Source: Rickettsiales bacterium
GTDB taxonomy: Bacteria; Pseudomonadota; Alphaproteobacteria; Rickettsiales; UBA3002
Assembly (NCBI GenBank): GCA_002725445.1
Contig: PBPD01000045.1
Span: 1-11,809, forward strand
Length of the DNA: 11,809 bases
Direction: 5' to 3'
In this document: positions 1 through 6,319 of the stretch, piece after piece
How the letters are laid out: the number at the start of each line of letters is the position of its first letter
Numbering within the stretch: position 1 is the first letter of the stretch
Translations under genes and position numbers: made by a program
The notes under the pieces: generated by a model
The model's database searches: none
The model's input: only the letters and a program-made list of their open reading frames with translations
Told to the model about the DNA's origin: nothing

Positions 1-272
1 ACTTCGAATGTGGGCACAAGCGAGGCAATCCACTGCGCGGCCATAGGCGATTCGTGCCCCGTGTCATACCATGTGCCCCGTACACCATTGGTGTATTGTT
101 GATCGGTGCCGCTACCAAAGAAATCATTCTCTATGGTTAGGCTGAAAAAGCGATCTTCATGGTCATTCAGCACATGCGCCGGAATGGTATCTTCAAAATC
201 GGTAGCTTTGGCAAAGGCTGATGCTGAAAACGCTATGGTGCACACTGCCGCAAAGACGGATAATCCGCGCAT
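1..272 (-). CDS. LpxR-like outer-membrane lipid A deacylase family protein (DUF2219), 5' part only
   Basis: This gene runs off the left edge, so only the first 90 residues are visible. Reading from the ATG at 272, the product starts with a signal peptide (residues 1-21, ending SAFA before KAT). An ENDFFGSGTDQQYTNGVR block follows at about residues 48-65. That block, an Asn-Asp pair (N49-D50) followed by a Y-T-N-G motif, is characteristic of the LpxR/DUF2219 family of outer-membrane beta-barrels. The Salmonella enzyme removes the 3'-acyloxyacyl chain from lipid A in a calcium-dependent manner, and its active site includes an N-terminal Asn-Asp pair. The catalytic His would lie beyond the edge, so activity cannot be judged. 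A GAAAG stretch just before the start can serve as a ribosome binding site. The gene is on the same strand as, and 78 bp downstream of, the chemoreceptor gene, so cotranscription is possible but not shown. The family call is fairly secure; the function is inferred. Confidence 0.75.
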   Translation of the reverse strand, partial: MRGLSVFAAVCTIAFSASAFAKATDFEDTIPAHVLNDHEDRFFSLTIENDFFGSGTDQQYTNGVRGTWYDTGHESPMAAQWIASLVPTFE

Positions 273-350
273 ATCTTTCGGGGTCCTTACTAAATACTAG
301 GCGTCTGTCATATAGCTGAGTGTTATAAAAAAACGATGTGGAGCTTAATG

Positions 351-2042
351 CTACGCGCTTTTGATTTTCTGCAGGAAGGATTGTACTTCTTCACTCAGTG
401 CACGGTTAGATTGAGTAAGTTCCCGTGCCATCGCATCCACGGAACCTGCAATATTTTGCGTTTCCTGCGCGTCCTGATGCACCCCTTCAATGATCTCTAC
501 GACCGTGTTGGTTTCGTTTGACACATTCGCTACATTTGACGCGATTTCGTCAGTCGCCACACTCTGCTCTTCTACCGAAGCGGCAGTTGTTACGGTAGTT
601 TGATCCAGTTCGCTGATGGCTTCGGCAATTTCATTGATAGCGACTACAACATCGCGGGTTTCTTGCTGAATTAACTCAATCATTTGCGTGATTTCGTTTG
701 TCGCTGAAGAGGTCTGGTTCGCCAGCCCTTTTACTTCATTGGCTACTACTGCAAAGCCTTTGCCTGCTTCACCGGCGCGCGCTGACTCGATGGTAGCATT
801 CAGCGCCAGCAAATTGGTTTGACCGGCGATGGCGGTAATGATCTCAACAATGTTAGAAATTTTCTGCGTCGATTCCTCGAGGCTTTTTACTTTCTTAACA
901 GCCGCGTTTGCAGAGCTGGTGGTATTGCCTGTAATGCCACGTGTGCGTTGCATCTGGCTGCTGATCTCGTTTACAGCCGCGCTCAACTCTTCCACGGCAG
1001 CAGCAACGCTCTGCACGTTAGAGCCAGCTACTCGTACTGATTGCGTTACATTCGATGCATTCTCAGCGGTTTTGTCGGCCAGCTGGTTAAGGTTAGCAGC
1101 AGATCCGCCCATGTTTTCTGATGCGCTACCAAGCGTTAGCAGCAGATCCTGGACTATTTTATCGAAATGATTGACCGCTTCCTCGATTTGTTGCGCGCGT
1201 TGCACCTTGGCAGCGTCTTGCTGGCGTTGTTCAGCCTGCAATTGTTCTTGTTCAATTCCGTTGGTGCGGAAAATCTCTAACGCTTTCGCCATTTGACCCA
1301 ATTCATCTCCGCGCTCCGTATGGTCAATTTGTGTATCCCAATCCCGGTCTTTGAGTGAGTTGGTTGCATTCGCCAGCTGCAATAATGGCTGCCCCACAAA
1401 TTTGGTGAGGATGATCGCAATGAAGATGCTGAGCGCCATCAGCAGTAAACTACCACCAATGCTTAGCATGTCGACTTGCGACAATACAGAGGCCTGCTCT
1501 TCTGCGCGTGCTGTCTGCACCGTAGTGAGCTTCTGAATCAGCAGTCCAATATCTTTATCGATTTTGGCCCATAATGCTTTATTTTCAGGAGAATTCTCTA
1601 AGAGTCGCGCAATATCCACGGTGTATGGATTGTTCATGTTGCTGATTTGGGGCTCGGCAATGCTTTCCTTCCATTGCATAAACAGGCTATTAAGTTCATT
1701 CATCACTGGCGTCAGTGATGCATCTGCCTGGGTGATGTGTGTAAGTGTCTTATCAGACATGGAAACAGCATTGGCAGACTCTTCGCGGTAAAGGTCAATA
1801 TATTTAATGTCGCCAGACAAGAGCAGATTGAGCATTTGATTATGCACTTCGTTCATCTGGCTATGATAATTGTTCAGGCTGGTGACGGCTTGCGATGCCT
1901 CGTTATTGGTCTTAATGCTTCCGCTAAGCTTTTGGTTGCTATAGATAATGGCCAAAGCAACCGCCAGGTTGATCACAATAAGCGTGGCAAAAGCACCTAC
2001 AATTTTATTGCGGATCGATATGTCATTGTACCAGCGTAACAT
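351..2042 (-). CDS. Methyl-accepting chemotaxis protein (transmembrane chemoreceptor)
   Basis: This 563-residue inner-membrane chemoreceptor passes a periplasmic signal to the CheA/CheW kinase complex. The layout is textbook: a first membrane helix at about 14-34, a periplasmic region at about 35-191 predicted as helical (four-helix-bundle-like length), a second helix at about 192-215, a HAMP linker at about 215-265, and a long coiled-coil signalling domain to the C-terminus. The highly conserved hairpin tip lies at about 405-441 (GQTNLLALNATIESARAGEA region). No CheR-docking pentapeptide is visible at the C-terminus, which ends LQKIKSA. The start ATG at 2042 is supported by AGGAAGGG about 8 bp upstream. 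It begins 18 bp after the stop of the secreted sensor gene, which in turn follows a porin gene, so the three are probably one operon. The ligand is unknown; it may be presented by, or sensed through, the neighbouring sensor protein. The family is certain. Confidence 0.96.
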   Translation of the reverse strand: MLRWYNDISIRNKIVGAFATLIVINLAVALAIIYSNQKLSGSIKTNNEASQAVTSLNNYHSQMNEVHNQMLNLLLSGDIKYIDLYREESANAVSMSDKTLTHITQADASLTPVMNELNSLFMQWKESIAEPQISNMNNPYTVDIARLLENSPENKALWAKIDKDIGLLIQKLTTVQTARAEEQASVLSQVDMLSIGGSLLLMALSIFIAIILTKFVGQPLLQLANATNSLKDRDWDTQIDHTERGDELGQMAKALEIFRTNGIEQEQLQAEQRQQDAAKVQRAQQIEEAVNHFDKIVQDLLLTLGSASENMGGSAANLNQLADKTAENASNVTQSVRVAGSNVQSVAAAVEELSAAVNEISSQMQRTRGITGNTTSSANAAVKKVKSLEESTQKISNIVEIITAIAGQTNLLALNATIESARAGEAGKGFAVVANEVKGLANQTSSATNEITQMIELIQQETRDVVVAINEIAEAISELDQTTVTTAASVEEQSVATDEIASNVANVSNETNTVVEIIEGVHQDAQETQNIAGSVDAMARELTQSNRALSEEVQSFLQKIKSA

Positions 2043-2060
2043 ATATAAGCCCTTCCTAGA

Positions 2061-2756
2061 CTAGTTGCGACGTTCCAGCTCGGTGAGATTGATCTCAAAC
2101 GTAGCAGCACCGATGGTTTGGTTAGTTGCATCATCTGCAATGGCAAGGTTTGCCTGCACACGCCAGGTCTGTGTTTCTTCGTGCAGCTCCGGTTCGTCAA
2201 TAAATACGGCATTGGGCCCCACGAGATAGGTTTTTTGCCATTTATCCTCATCCCCTTGCCAATAATCCGATGAGATATTGCTTTGCCCTACATTCAAGCC
2301 TTTGTCATCCATTACAAATATCTCAGTAAACAAGCCACCGGAATGTGCTTGAATACGCGTGAGATAAGAGGATAGCGGATTAGACAGGGTAGCAGCAATG
2401 AGAGGCTGGGAGTTCTGCTCAGTCTCTTTTCGCCATTTCTGGTCAATCGCATCGATATCGCTTTGCTGCATATCTGCAAAGAGCTTGTTTTGGTTCGCTA
2501 CCGATAAATTGACAATGTCATTCGCCAGTACGTTGCGCACATAGCTAAGCACGTCATCGTCGATAAGTTGCTTGGAAGGCGCGCGTGAAGCCGTGACTGT
2601 AACCACTGGAGGGGTGACAAATGCGTCATTATCCAGCGGTGTTGCAGAGCTTTGTGCAAATGCAGAAACACTGAATAGGCCTGTTGCCAAGAATGCTAAC
2701 GGTAGACGTGCGCCATGCGTAAGCACGTGCGAATGCTTAAAAAAACCAAGGTACAT
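2061..2756 (-). CDS. Secreted Cache/PDC-like sensor-domain protein
   Basis: This 231-residue protein carries a signal peptide (residues 1-34, ending SAFA before Q) and no further membrane segment, so it is predicted to be soluble in the periplasm. The stretch from about 130 to 228 has the look of a Cache/PDC-type extracellular sensor fold: a GLFTEIFVMDDKG strand-turn, then D-Y-W-Q-G-D-E and K-W-Q, then an IDEPE strand, and a final IGAATFEINL strand. Such folds are usually fused to a chemoreceptor or kinase; here the domain stands alone. The start at 2756 is chosen because GGGAGG sits 10 bp upstream, directly after the stop of the porin gene, which suggests translational coupling. The next gene, 18 bp downstream, is a chemoreceptor. 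I infer that it binds a small ligand and works with that receptor. The fold assignment rests on visible motifs only, and no named function is claimed. Confidence 0.7.
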   Translation of the reverse strand: MYLGFFKHSHVLTHGARLPLAFLATGLFSVSAFAQSSATPLDNDAFVTPPVVTVTASRAPSKQLIDDDVLSYVRNVLANDIVNLSVANQNKLFADMQQSDIDAIDQKWRKETEQNSQPLIAATLSNPLSSYLTRIQAHSGGLFTEIFVMDDKGLNVGQSNISSDYWQGDEDKWQKTYLVGPNAVFIDEPELHEETQTWRVQANLAIADDATNQTIGAATFEINLTELERRN

Positions 2757-2771
2757 GGCTATGTGCCCTCC

Positions 2772-4076
2772 CTAAAAGTCTAGCTGCGAACGTAGCATAA
2801 TATATTGTGGATCCGCATCCGCAAACGCAGCATTGTTGTCCAGATCATTATAAACATAATTCAGCATAAATTTCACGCGCGAATTAGGATACCAGTTCAG
2901 GCCAGCGGTGTAGGAGTCTAGTTCGCCGCCAGTGATGTTTTCATCGTTCAGGTCAACGAAGTTATAGCGTCCGGCCACTTCCCATGCGCCCAGCCCGCCA
3001 TTTTCCAGCGAGAAAACAGAGAAAGGTTTGACGCGGCCAATAGTTCCGTTCTTGGCTTTATAGCTACGCTGTTCGCCAGTCAGGAAGTAAGACAAAGTCA
3101 CATAACCACCGTCAAAACTTGGGTCGTTGGCCGTATTACTGTCCAGATCGGTAATGTTGTATTCTGCCTGCAGTGCCAATGGGCCGTGACGATAATACGC
3201 TTCTGCGGCATAAGTCGTGAAGTTATCGACGTCATTGATCACGCCGGTGTCTACCAGTCGCTCGCCAATCACGTGTGATTCGCCACGTGAACGGAAGCGG
3301 GCAGTGCCTTGCGGATCGCGGTAACGTACTGCACCACCCAGATGCAAGGTTTCTTCAGCTTCGTTGATAGCAGCGATGTGCGCGCGACCTGTCAGGGAGT
3401 AGCCCTCATCGTCAGGTCCATTATCGCTTGCACCTTCACCGAAATATCCAAGCTGCACACCCCAGTTATCGCCATATGGCTCAATACCGAAACCAATATT
3501 ACGCAGATCGCGGTACGTGGTGATCGACGATGAGCGCTCCAGGAATGTAGTATAGAGATTGCTGCTCATATTCTCGATGCCGTTATATTCTTTGAAATGA
3601 CCAGCGCGCAGCGTCAGGTTATTAAAGCCGTTATAGGCCACATAGGCATCTTTTACGCTGGTTGCATCATTTTCCAGACCTACCAAAAGACGGTATTGCC
3701 AGTCATGATCAATGGTGCCTTTGAAGCCCGCCCACAAATAACGCAAATCTGTTGCGTTTGCGAGATCGGCATTGCCGTCATCAATCACCGAACCAGCATC
3801 TACAGCCACACGGCCATCCACCGAGAAACTTGTGCCGCCATCGGCTGTTTGAACGCTTAAGCCAGGCTTCAACGATACTTTAATATCGTCATTCACCGTC
3901 GCCGTCTTAGGCGCACTACGTTCTGTGGCAAGCTGTGTTTCCAGCTGCGTAATGCGGTCTTTAAGTGCACGAATCTCCTTTAACACTTCGGCGTTGGTGG
4001 CTTGTGCATTGGCAGCCGACGCAACGGCAAAAGGCAATACGGATGCATAGAAAAACGTTTTTTTGTTTAAAGCCAT
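2772..4076 (-). CDS. Outer-membrane porin, OprO/OprP (phosphate-selective porin) superfamily
   Basis: This 434-residue beta-barrel porin should let small anions or other solutes across the outer membrane. It begins with a signal peptide (1-24, ending ANA before Q). A short coiled coil follows at about 29-53 (EIRALKDRITQLETQLA), as is common in Porin_O_P proteins. Alternating amphipathic strands then run to a terminal phenylalanine (SQLDF), the usual barrel-assembly signal. The HFKEYNGIENMSSNLYTTFLERS block at about residues 158-180 matches the conserved early-barrel motif of the family. The start is supported by AGGAG 7-8 bp upstream. It is the first gene of a likely porin-sensor-chemoreceptor operon. 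Members of this family are annotated as phosphate- or pyrophosphate-selective, but specificity depends on pore residues that cannot be judged here, so phosphate should not be assumed. Confidence 0.85.
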   Translation of the reverse strand: MALNKKTFFYASVLPFAVASAANAQATNAEVLKEIRALKDRITQLETQLATERSAPKTATVNDDIKVSLKPGLSVQTADGGTSFSVDGRVAVDAGSVIDDGNADLANATDLRYLWAGFKGTIDHDWQYRLLVGLENDATSVKDAYVAYNGFNNLTLRAGHFKEYNGIENMSSNLYTTFLERSSSITTYRDLRNIGFGIEPYGDNWGVQLGYFGEGASDNGPDDEGYSLTGRAHIAAINEAEETLHLGGAVRYRDPQGTARFRSRGESHVIGERLVDTGVINDVDNFTTYAAEAYYRHGPLALQAEYNITDLDSNTANDPSFDGGYVTLSYFLTGEQRSYKAKNGTIGRVKPFSVFSLENGGLGAWEVAGRYNFVDLNDENITGGELDSYTAGLNWYPNSRVKFMLNYVYNDLDNNAAFADADPQYIMLRSQLDF

Positions 4077-4111
4077 GAGATTCTCCTGTTTATGCTTTTT
4101 TTATATTTGGG

Positions 4112-4142
4112 TTTATAGTGTGCTGTTTATTGTCAGCGTCAA
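4112..4142 (-). promoter_or_regulatory. Candidate sigma70-type promoter of the porin-sensor-chemoreceptor operon
   Basis: On the minus strand a TTGACG hexamer (4142-4137) and a TATAAA hexamer (4117-4112) are separated by 19 bp, upstream of the porin start at 4076. The hexamers are good but the spacer is longer than the ideal 17. A short inverted repeat (GCTG and CAGC, 4122-4137) lies within the spacer and could be an operator or chance. Confidence 0.4.
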
Positions 4143-4225
4143 GTTAAATATGGCTATTCTACATTTGGTGCGACATTTGCCAGCCGCGTGTATAGATTGA
4201 AAGAAACACACCTAACGGCGGGGAG

Positions 4226-4239
4226 TTGACCAAAATCAA
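4226..4239 (+). promoter_or_regulatory. FNR/ANR-type box upstream of the small unknown gene
   Basis: TTGACCAAAATCAA matches the FNR/ANR/FixK consensus TTGAT-N4-ATCAA at nine of ten positions. Its centre is at 4232.5. A site at -41.5 would place transcription start near 4274. A weak -10 hexamer, TAGGAT, lies at 4262-4267, where a class II FNR-dependent promoter needs it. The same 14 bases recur at 5538-5551 in front of the cbb3 oxidase operon. The box is also about 130 bp upstream of the likely porin operon start on the other strand, so an effect there cannot be excluded. Confidence 0.8.
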
Positions 4240-4298
4240 TTTGTTATAATGTTGAACCTGTTAGGATGCGCTTATTAATGGCTTAGGGGATATGCAAC

Positions 4299-4670
4299 AT
4301 GCCCGGGCACATAATTTTTGACGAGGCGCCTATGAGCGAGTCATTGCACAAATTGTTCGAGCAATATGTAGATATTTGCAATCGTGCTATGCAGGCACAC
4401 AAGGATGAATTTCCCTATAAGCATATCTGGGAAGCGGCTGAAAATGTACAGAGTCGTTCTGGTGTGCATCTGGCTATTTACGATGACGAGCCTCAGGCGA
4501 AGTATCGCGTGAGAATTAAAGACAAGCACATATTGCTTGCTGAAGATGCTCAGCCTGATCCCGATGAAGCATGCAGTCTGAAAGCAAGTTTTTTGCGTAA
4601 GGTGGTTGAGAATCCCGAGGAATATATTAATCACCCAGCAAAATTAGATTGGCATTGGCTGAAAGACTGA
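4299..4670 (+). CDS. Small soluble protein of unknown function, probable member of the low-oxygen regulon
   Basis: This 123-residue acidic protein has no signal peptide or membrane segment and no cofactor motif that I recognise. Visible features are an N-terminal helix (SLHKLFEQYVDICNRAMQ), an aromatic patch (FPYKHIWEAAE) near residues 39-49, a short strand pair (VHLAIYDDEP, AKYRVRIKDK), and a C-terminus rich in Trp and His (HPAKLDWHWLKD). Two starts are possible. ATG 4299 has AGGGGA 8 bp upstream; ATG 4332, which gives a 112-residue protein beginning MSESLHKLF, has GAGG 5 bp upstream. I keep the first, although the second may be the conserved start. An FNR-type box lies 60 bp upstream with a matching -10, so expression under low oxygen is likely. 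It converges on the Crp/Fnr regulator with only 3 bp between stops. No function is proposed. Confidence 0.8.
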   Translation: MPGHIIFDEAPMSESLHKLFEQYVDICNRAMQAHKDEFPYKHIWEAAENVQSRSGVHLAIYDDEPQAKYRVRIKDKHILLAEDAQPDPDEACSLKASFLRKVVENPEEYINHPAKLDWHWLKD

Positions 4671-4673
4671 TCC

Positions 4674-5426
4674 TTACCGTTTCAAATTGAGGTCTTCGCA
4701 CGGGAAGCTGTCGGAGCAATGATTGCAGGTATAGTTTACCAGTTTCTCAATGTCGCGTATTTCGACCGTTGGGCCATTAATCGTCAGGGGCGTTTCCTGC
4801 TTCAGTTTGTTGAGCGCGCGCGAAAATGTTTCTGGTTTCATGCCAAGGCGTGCGGCAATGAGGGTCTTATCGTAGGGCAGGTGTAAGGTGATAGAGCGTG
4901 CTGTTTCTTGCGGGCATAATCGCAAAAGGAAGCAGCCAATACGTTGGGGCGCGTTCTGTATGTTCAAATGTTCTATCTCGCGGCTTTGCTGGCGATGATG
5001 GCGCGCCATAGAAGCCAGCATATTCAATGCTATGGTCTGGTTGTCAGCAATGGTTTGCTTCAATAGTTCGGTGGGCAGCATAATCAGTTCTGAGGCTTCG
5101 ATCACCTCTGCGCTGTAGCTGTATTGATCGTTCTCAAACACAGAGTTTTCGCCGAACATATGGCCAGAAGGCAGCACATCGATCACGGCTTCGGTGCCCT
5201 CCAGTGTTTCGCGGAACAATTTTACCCAGCCATACCGTACCACATAAAACCATTCTGCAGGGTCATCGCGAAGGAAGAGAACTTTAGACTTGGTGGCAGG
5301 TTTCAGCTTGGCTTTATTGGCAAAAAGCGCCACCGTTTCCGCAGGTACATTTTCAAACATACTATGCCGCGCTAAAATCGGGGCAATAATATCATGTGTG
5401 TTCGTGTAGGCGTGTGCTTGGCTCAT
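4674..5426 (-). CDS. Crp/Fnr-family transcriptional regulator with C-terminal cysteine cluster
   Basis: This 250-residue regulator has an N-terminal cyclic-nucleotide-binding-like beta-barrel (about 20-125), a long dimerisation helix (about 126-155) and a C-terminal winged helix. The recognition helix reads KPETFSRALNKLK; E199, S202 and R203 match the E-x2-S-R trio by which FNR contacts TTGAT half-sites. Classical FNR has an N-terminal cysteine cluster for oxygen sensing, and this protein has none. It has C234-x2-C237-x5-C243 at the extreme C-terminus, plus C165 and C171. Bacillus subtilis Fnr is known to hold its [4Fe-4S] cluster with C-terminal cysteines, so a cluster here is plausible but inferred. 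A DNR-type nitric-oxide or haem sensor is the alternative. The start at 5426 has no clear ribosome binding site. It is flanked by two FNR-type boxes and lies next to the cbb3 oxidase genes, so it probably controls them. Confidence 0.9.
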   Translation of the reverse strand: MSQAHAYTNTHDIIAPILARHSMFENVPAETVALFANKAKLKPATKSKVLFLRDDPAEWFYVVRYGWVKLFRETLEGTEAVIDVLPSGHMFGENSVFENDQYSYSAEVIEASELIMLPTELLKQTIADNQTIALNMLASMARHHRQQSREIEHLNIQNAPQRIGCFLLRLCPQETARSITLHLPYDKTLIAARLGMKPETFSRALNKLKQETPLTINGPTVEIRDIEKLVNYTCNHCSDSFPCEDLNLKR

Positions 5427-5448
5427 AATACTAATCTATTTGCATGTT

Positions 5449-5477
5449 TTTATAACGTTTCGTGTTGCTTTGCACAA
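5449..5477 (-). promoter_or_regulatory. Candidate sigma70-type promoter of the Crp/Fnr regulator gene
   Basis: On the minus strand TTGTGC (5477-5472) and TATAAA (5454-5449) are separated by exactly 17 bp. Transcription would start near 5442, about 16 bases before the start codon. Such a short leader fits the lack of a clear ribosome binding site. An inverted repeat (5480-5492) lies directly upstream of the -35 hexamer. Confidence 0.5.
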
Positions 5478-5479
5478 GT

Positions 5480-5492
5480 GCCGCCAAGCGGC
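5480..5492. repeat. Short inverted repeat GCCGC-CAA-GCGGC
   Basis: Perfect 5-bp arms flank a 3-bp loop, between the regulator's -35 hexamer and the FNR box of the divergent oxidase operon. It could be a regulator binding site. It is too short, and has no T-tract, to be a terminator. It may be chance. Confidence 0.3.
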
Positions 5493-5537
5493 GACGAACT
5501 GTTATATTTCAATACATCTGCCGAGAATGCGCTTTAT

Positions 5538-5551
5538 TTGACCAAAATCAA
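5538..5551 (+). promoter_or_regulatory. FNR/ANR-type box upstream of the cbb3 oxidase operon
   Basis: TTGACCAAAATCAA is identical over all 14 bases to the box at 4226-4239. Centred at 5544.5, it predicts a start of transcription near 5586 for the plus-strand operon. The -10 region there is weak (TACTAG 5571-5576 or TAGTGT 5574-5579), as is common in activator-dependent promoters. Control of cbb3 oxidase operons by FNR, ANR or FixK is well established in other proteobacteria. The box also lies about 100 bp upstream of the predicted start of the divergent regulator gene, allowing autoregulation. Confidence 0.85.
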
Positions 5552-5610
5552 GTAATAGCGTGTGCGTCTGTACTAGTGTGAGAGTGCAAAAAATTAACAA
5601 AAGGCATGTT

Positions 5611-6303
5611 TTGGAAGCAATTCTCGCAGCTTGTAATGCTTGGCTTGGAGCAGGTGACTACGTTTTTGCCAGTCTGTTGATGGCAGGATTGGTCGGTAGT
5701 CTGATCCATTGCAGCGTTATGTGTTCGCCATTGGTGGCAGCGCAAATGCTCGAGTTGCATGAGAAATCCAGACCGCAGCGTTTGATGGGCGCGTATCATT
5801 TGGGGCGTATCAGCACCTATGCCGGGCTGGGAATCGTTTCGGTCATGCTCGGGCAATGGCTGTTCGGCGGCATGATCAACGCATTCGCGCATGTCATGCT
5901 AATGCTTGCGGGCTGCGTATTTATCTTTAGCGCATTGATGCCACGCAAAACCCATCACGATTGTTGTGCTACCAAAGAAGGCAGGTTGCAGCGTTTGTTG
6001 GCGAAGCTTAATAAGCCCGTTGCTGTTATGTATGCGCGTGGAGTAGCCATGGGGTTCATGCCCTGCGGCATGGTGCTGGCGGCTCTATTGCTGACGGCAA
6101 CGCTTCCCACCCCTTGGCACGCAGCATTTGGTATGGCGCTGTTTGGTTTGGCGACTAGTCCAATATTACATGTAACGGGAATGGGGGCGTTGCGCCTGAA
6201 CCGATATTTTCCGCAAGCCACGCGCGTGGCAGGACGCGGAGTGATGGCCGTAAATGGCCTGTTGTTATGTGCGATAAGCACCAATCTAATTACGGTCAGT
6301 TAA
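5611..6303 (+). CDS. TauE/SafE-family (UreH/DsbD_2-like) membrane protein of the cbb3 oxidase operon
   Basis: This is a six-helix inner-membrane protein of about 230 residues. Two family motifs are visible: GLVGSLIHCSVMC in the first helix (C34, C38), corresponding to the GLLGSLHCxxMC signature, and GFMPCG (C152) in the fourth. These place it in the UreH/DsbD_2-like group often annotated as sulfite exporter TauE/SafE and often found beside cbb3 oxidase genes, where a role in oxidase maturation or metal handling is suspected. A loop motif THHDCC (114-119) could bind a metal. The reading frame is open from GTG 5560, but that codon lies upstream of the start of transcription predicted from the FNR box. 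I prefer TTG 5611, which has AAAAGG 6 bp upstream; the start remains uncertain. It ends 16 bp before ccoN and is probably the first gene of the operon. Confidence 0.8.
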   Translation: MEAILAACNAWLGAGDYVFASLLMAGLVGSLIHCSVMCSPLVAAQMLELHEKSRPQRLMGAYHLGRISTYAGLGIVSVMLGQWLFGGMINAFAHVMLMLAGCVFIFSALMPRKTHHDCCATKEGRLQRLLAKLNKPVAVMYARGVAMGFMPCGMVLAALLLTATLPTPWHAAFGMALFGLATSPILHVTGMGALRLNRYFPQATRVAGRGVMAVNGLLLCAISTNLITVS

Positions 6304-6319
6304 CAGAAAGAGAAACGAT

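Noticed and set aside
327..354. Possible terminator after the chemoreceptor gene: a run of seven T on the minus strand (333-327) next to an imperfect hairpin
   Set aside because: The stem has only about five pairs with a bulge, and four bases separate it from the T-run; too weak to call.
2772..4076. Naming the porin oprP and the operon as phosphate chemotaxis
   Set aside because: Family membership alone does not fix specificity, and no PhoB box was recognised in the promoter region.
4226..4250. TTGACC and TATAAT as a constitutive promoter for the small unknown gene
   Set aside because: The spacer between the hexamers is only 13 bp, too short; the TTGACC is better explained as half of the FNR box. 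The TATAAT alone is left unassigned.
4292..4321. Nine-codon frame starting at ATG 4292 as a leader peptide
   Set aside because: The ribosome binding sequence lies 1 base before it, too close to be used, and suits ATG 4299 instead.
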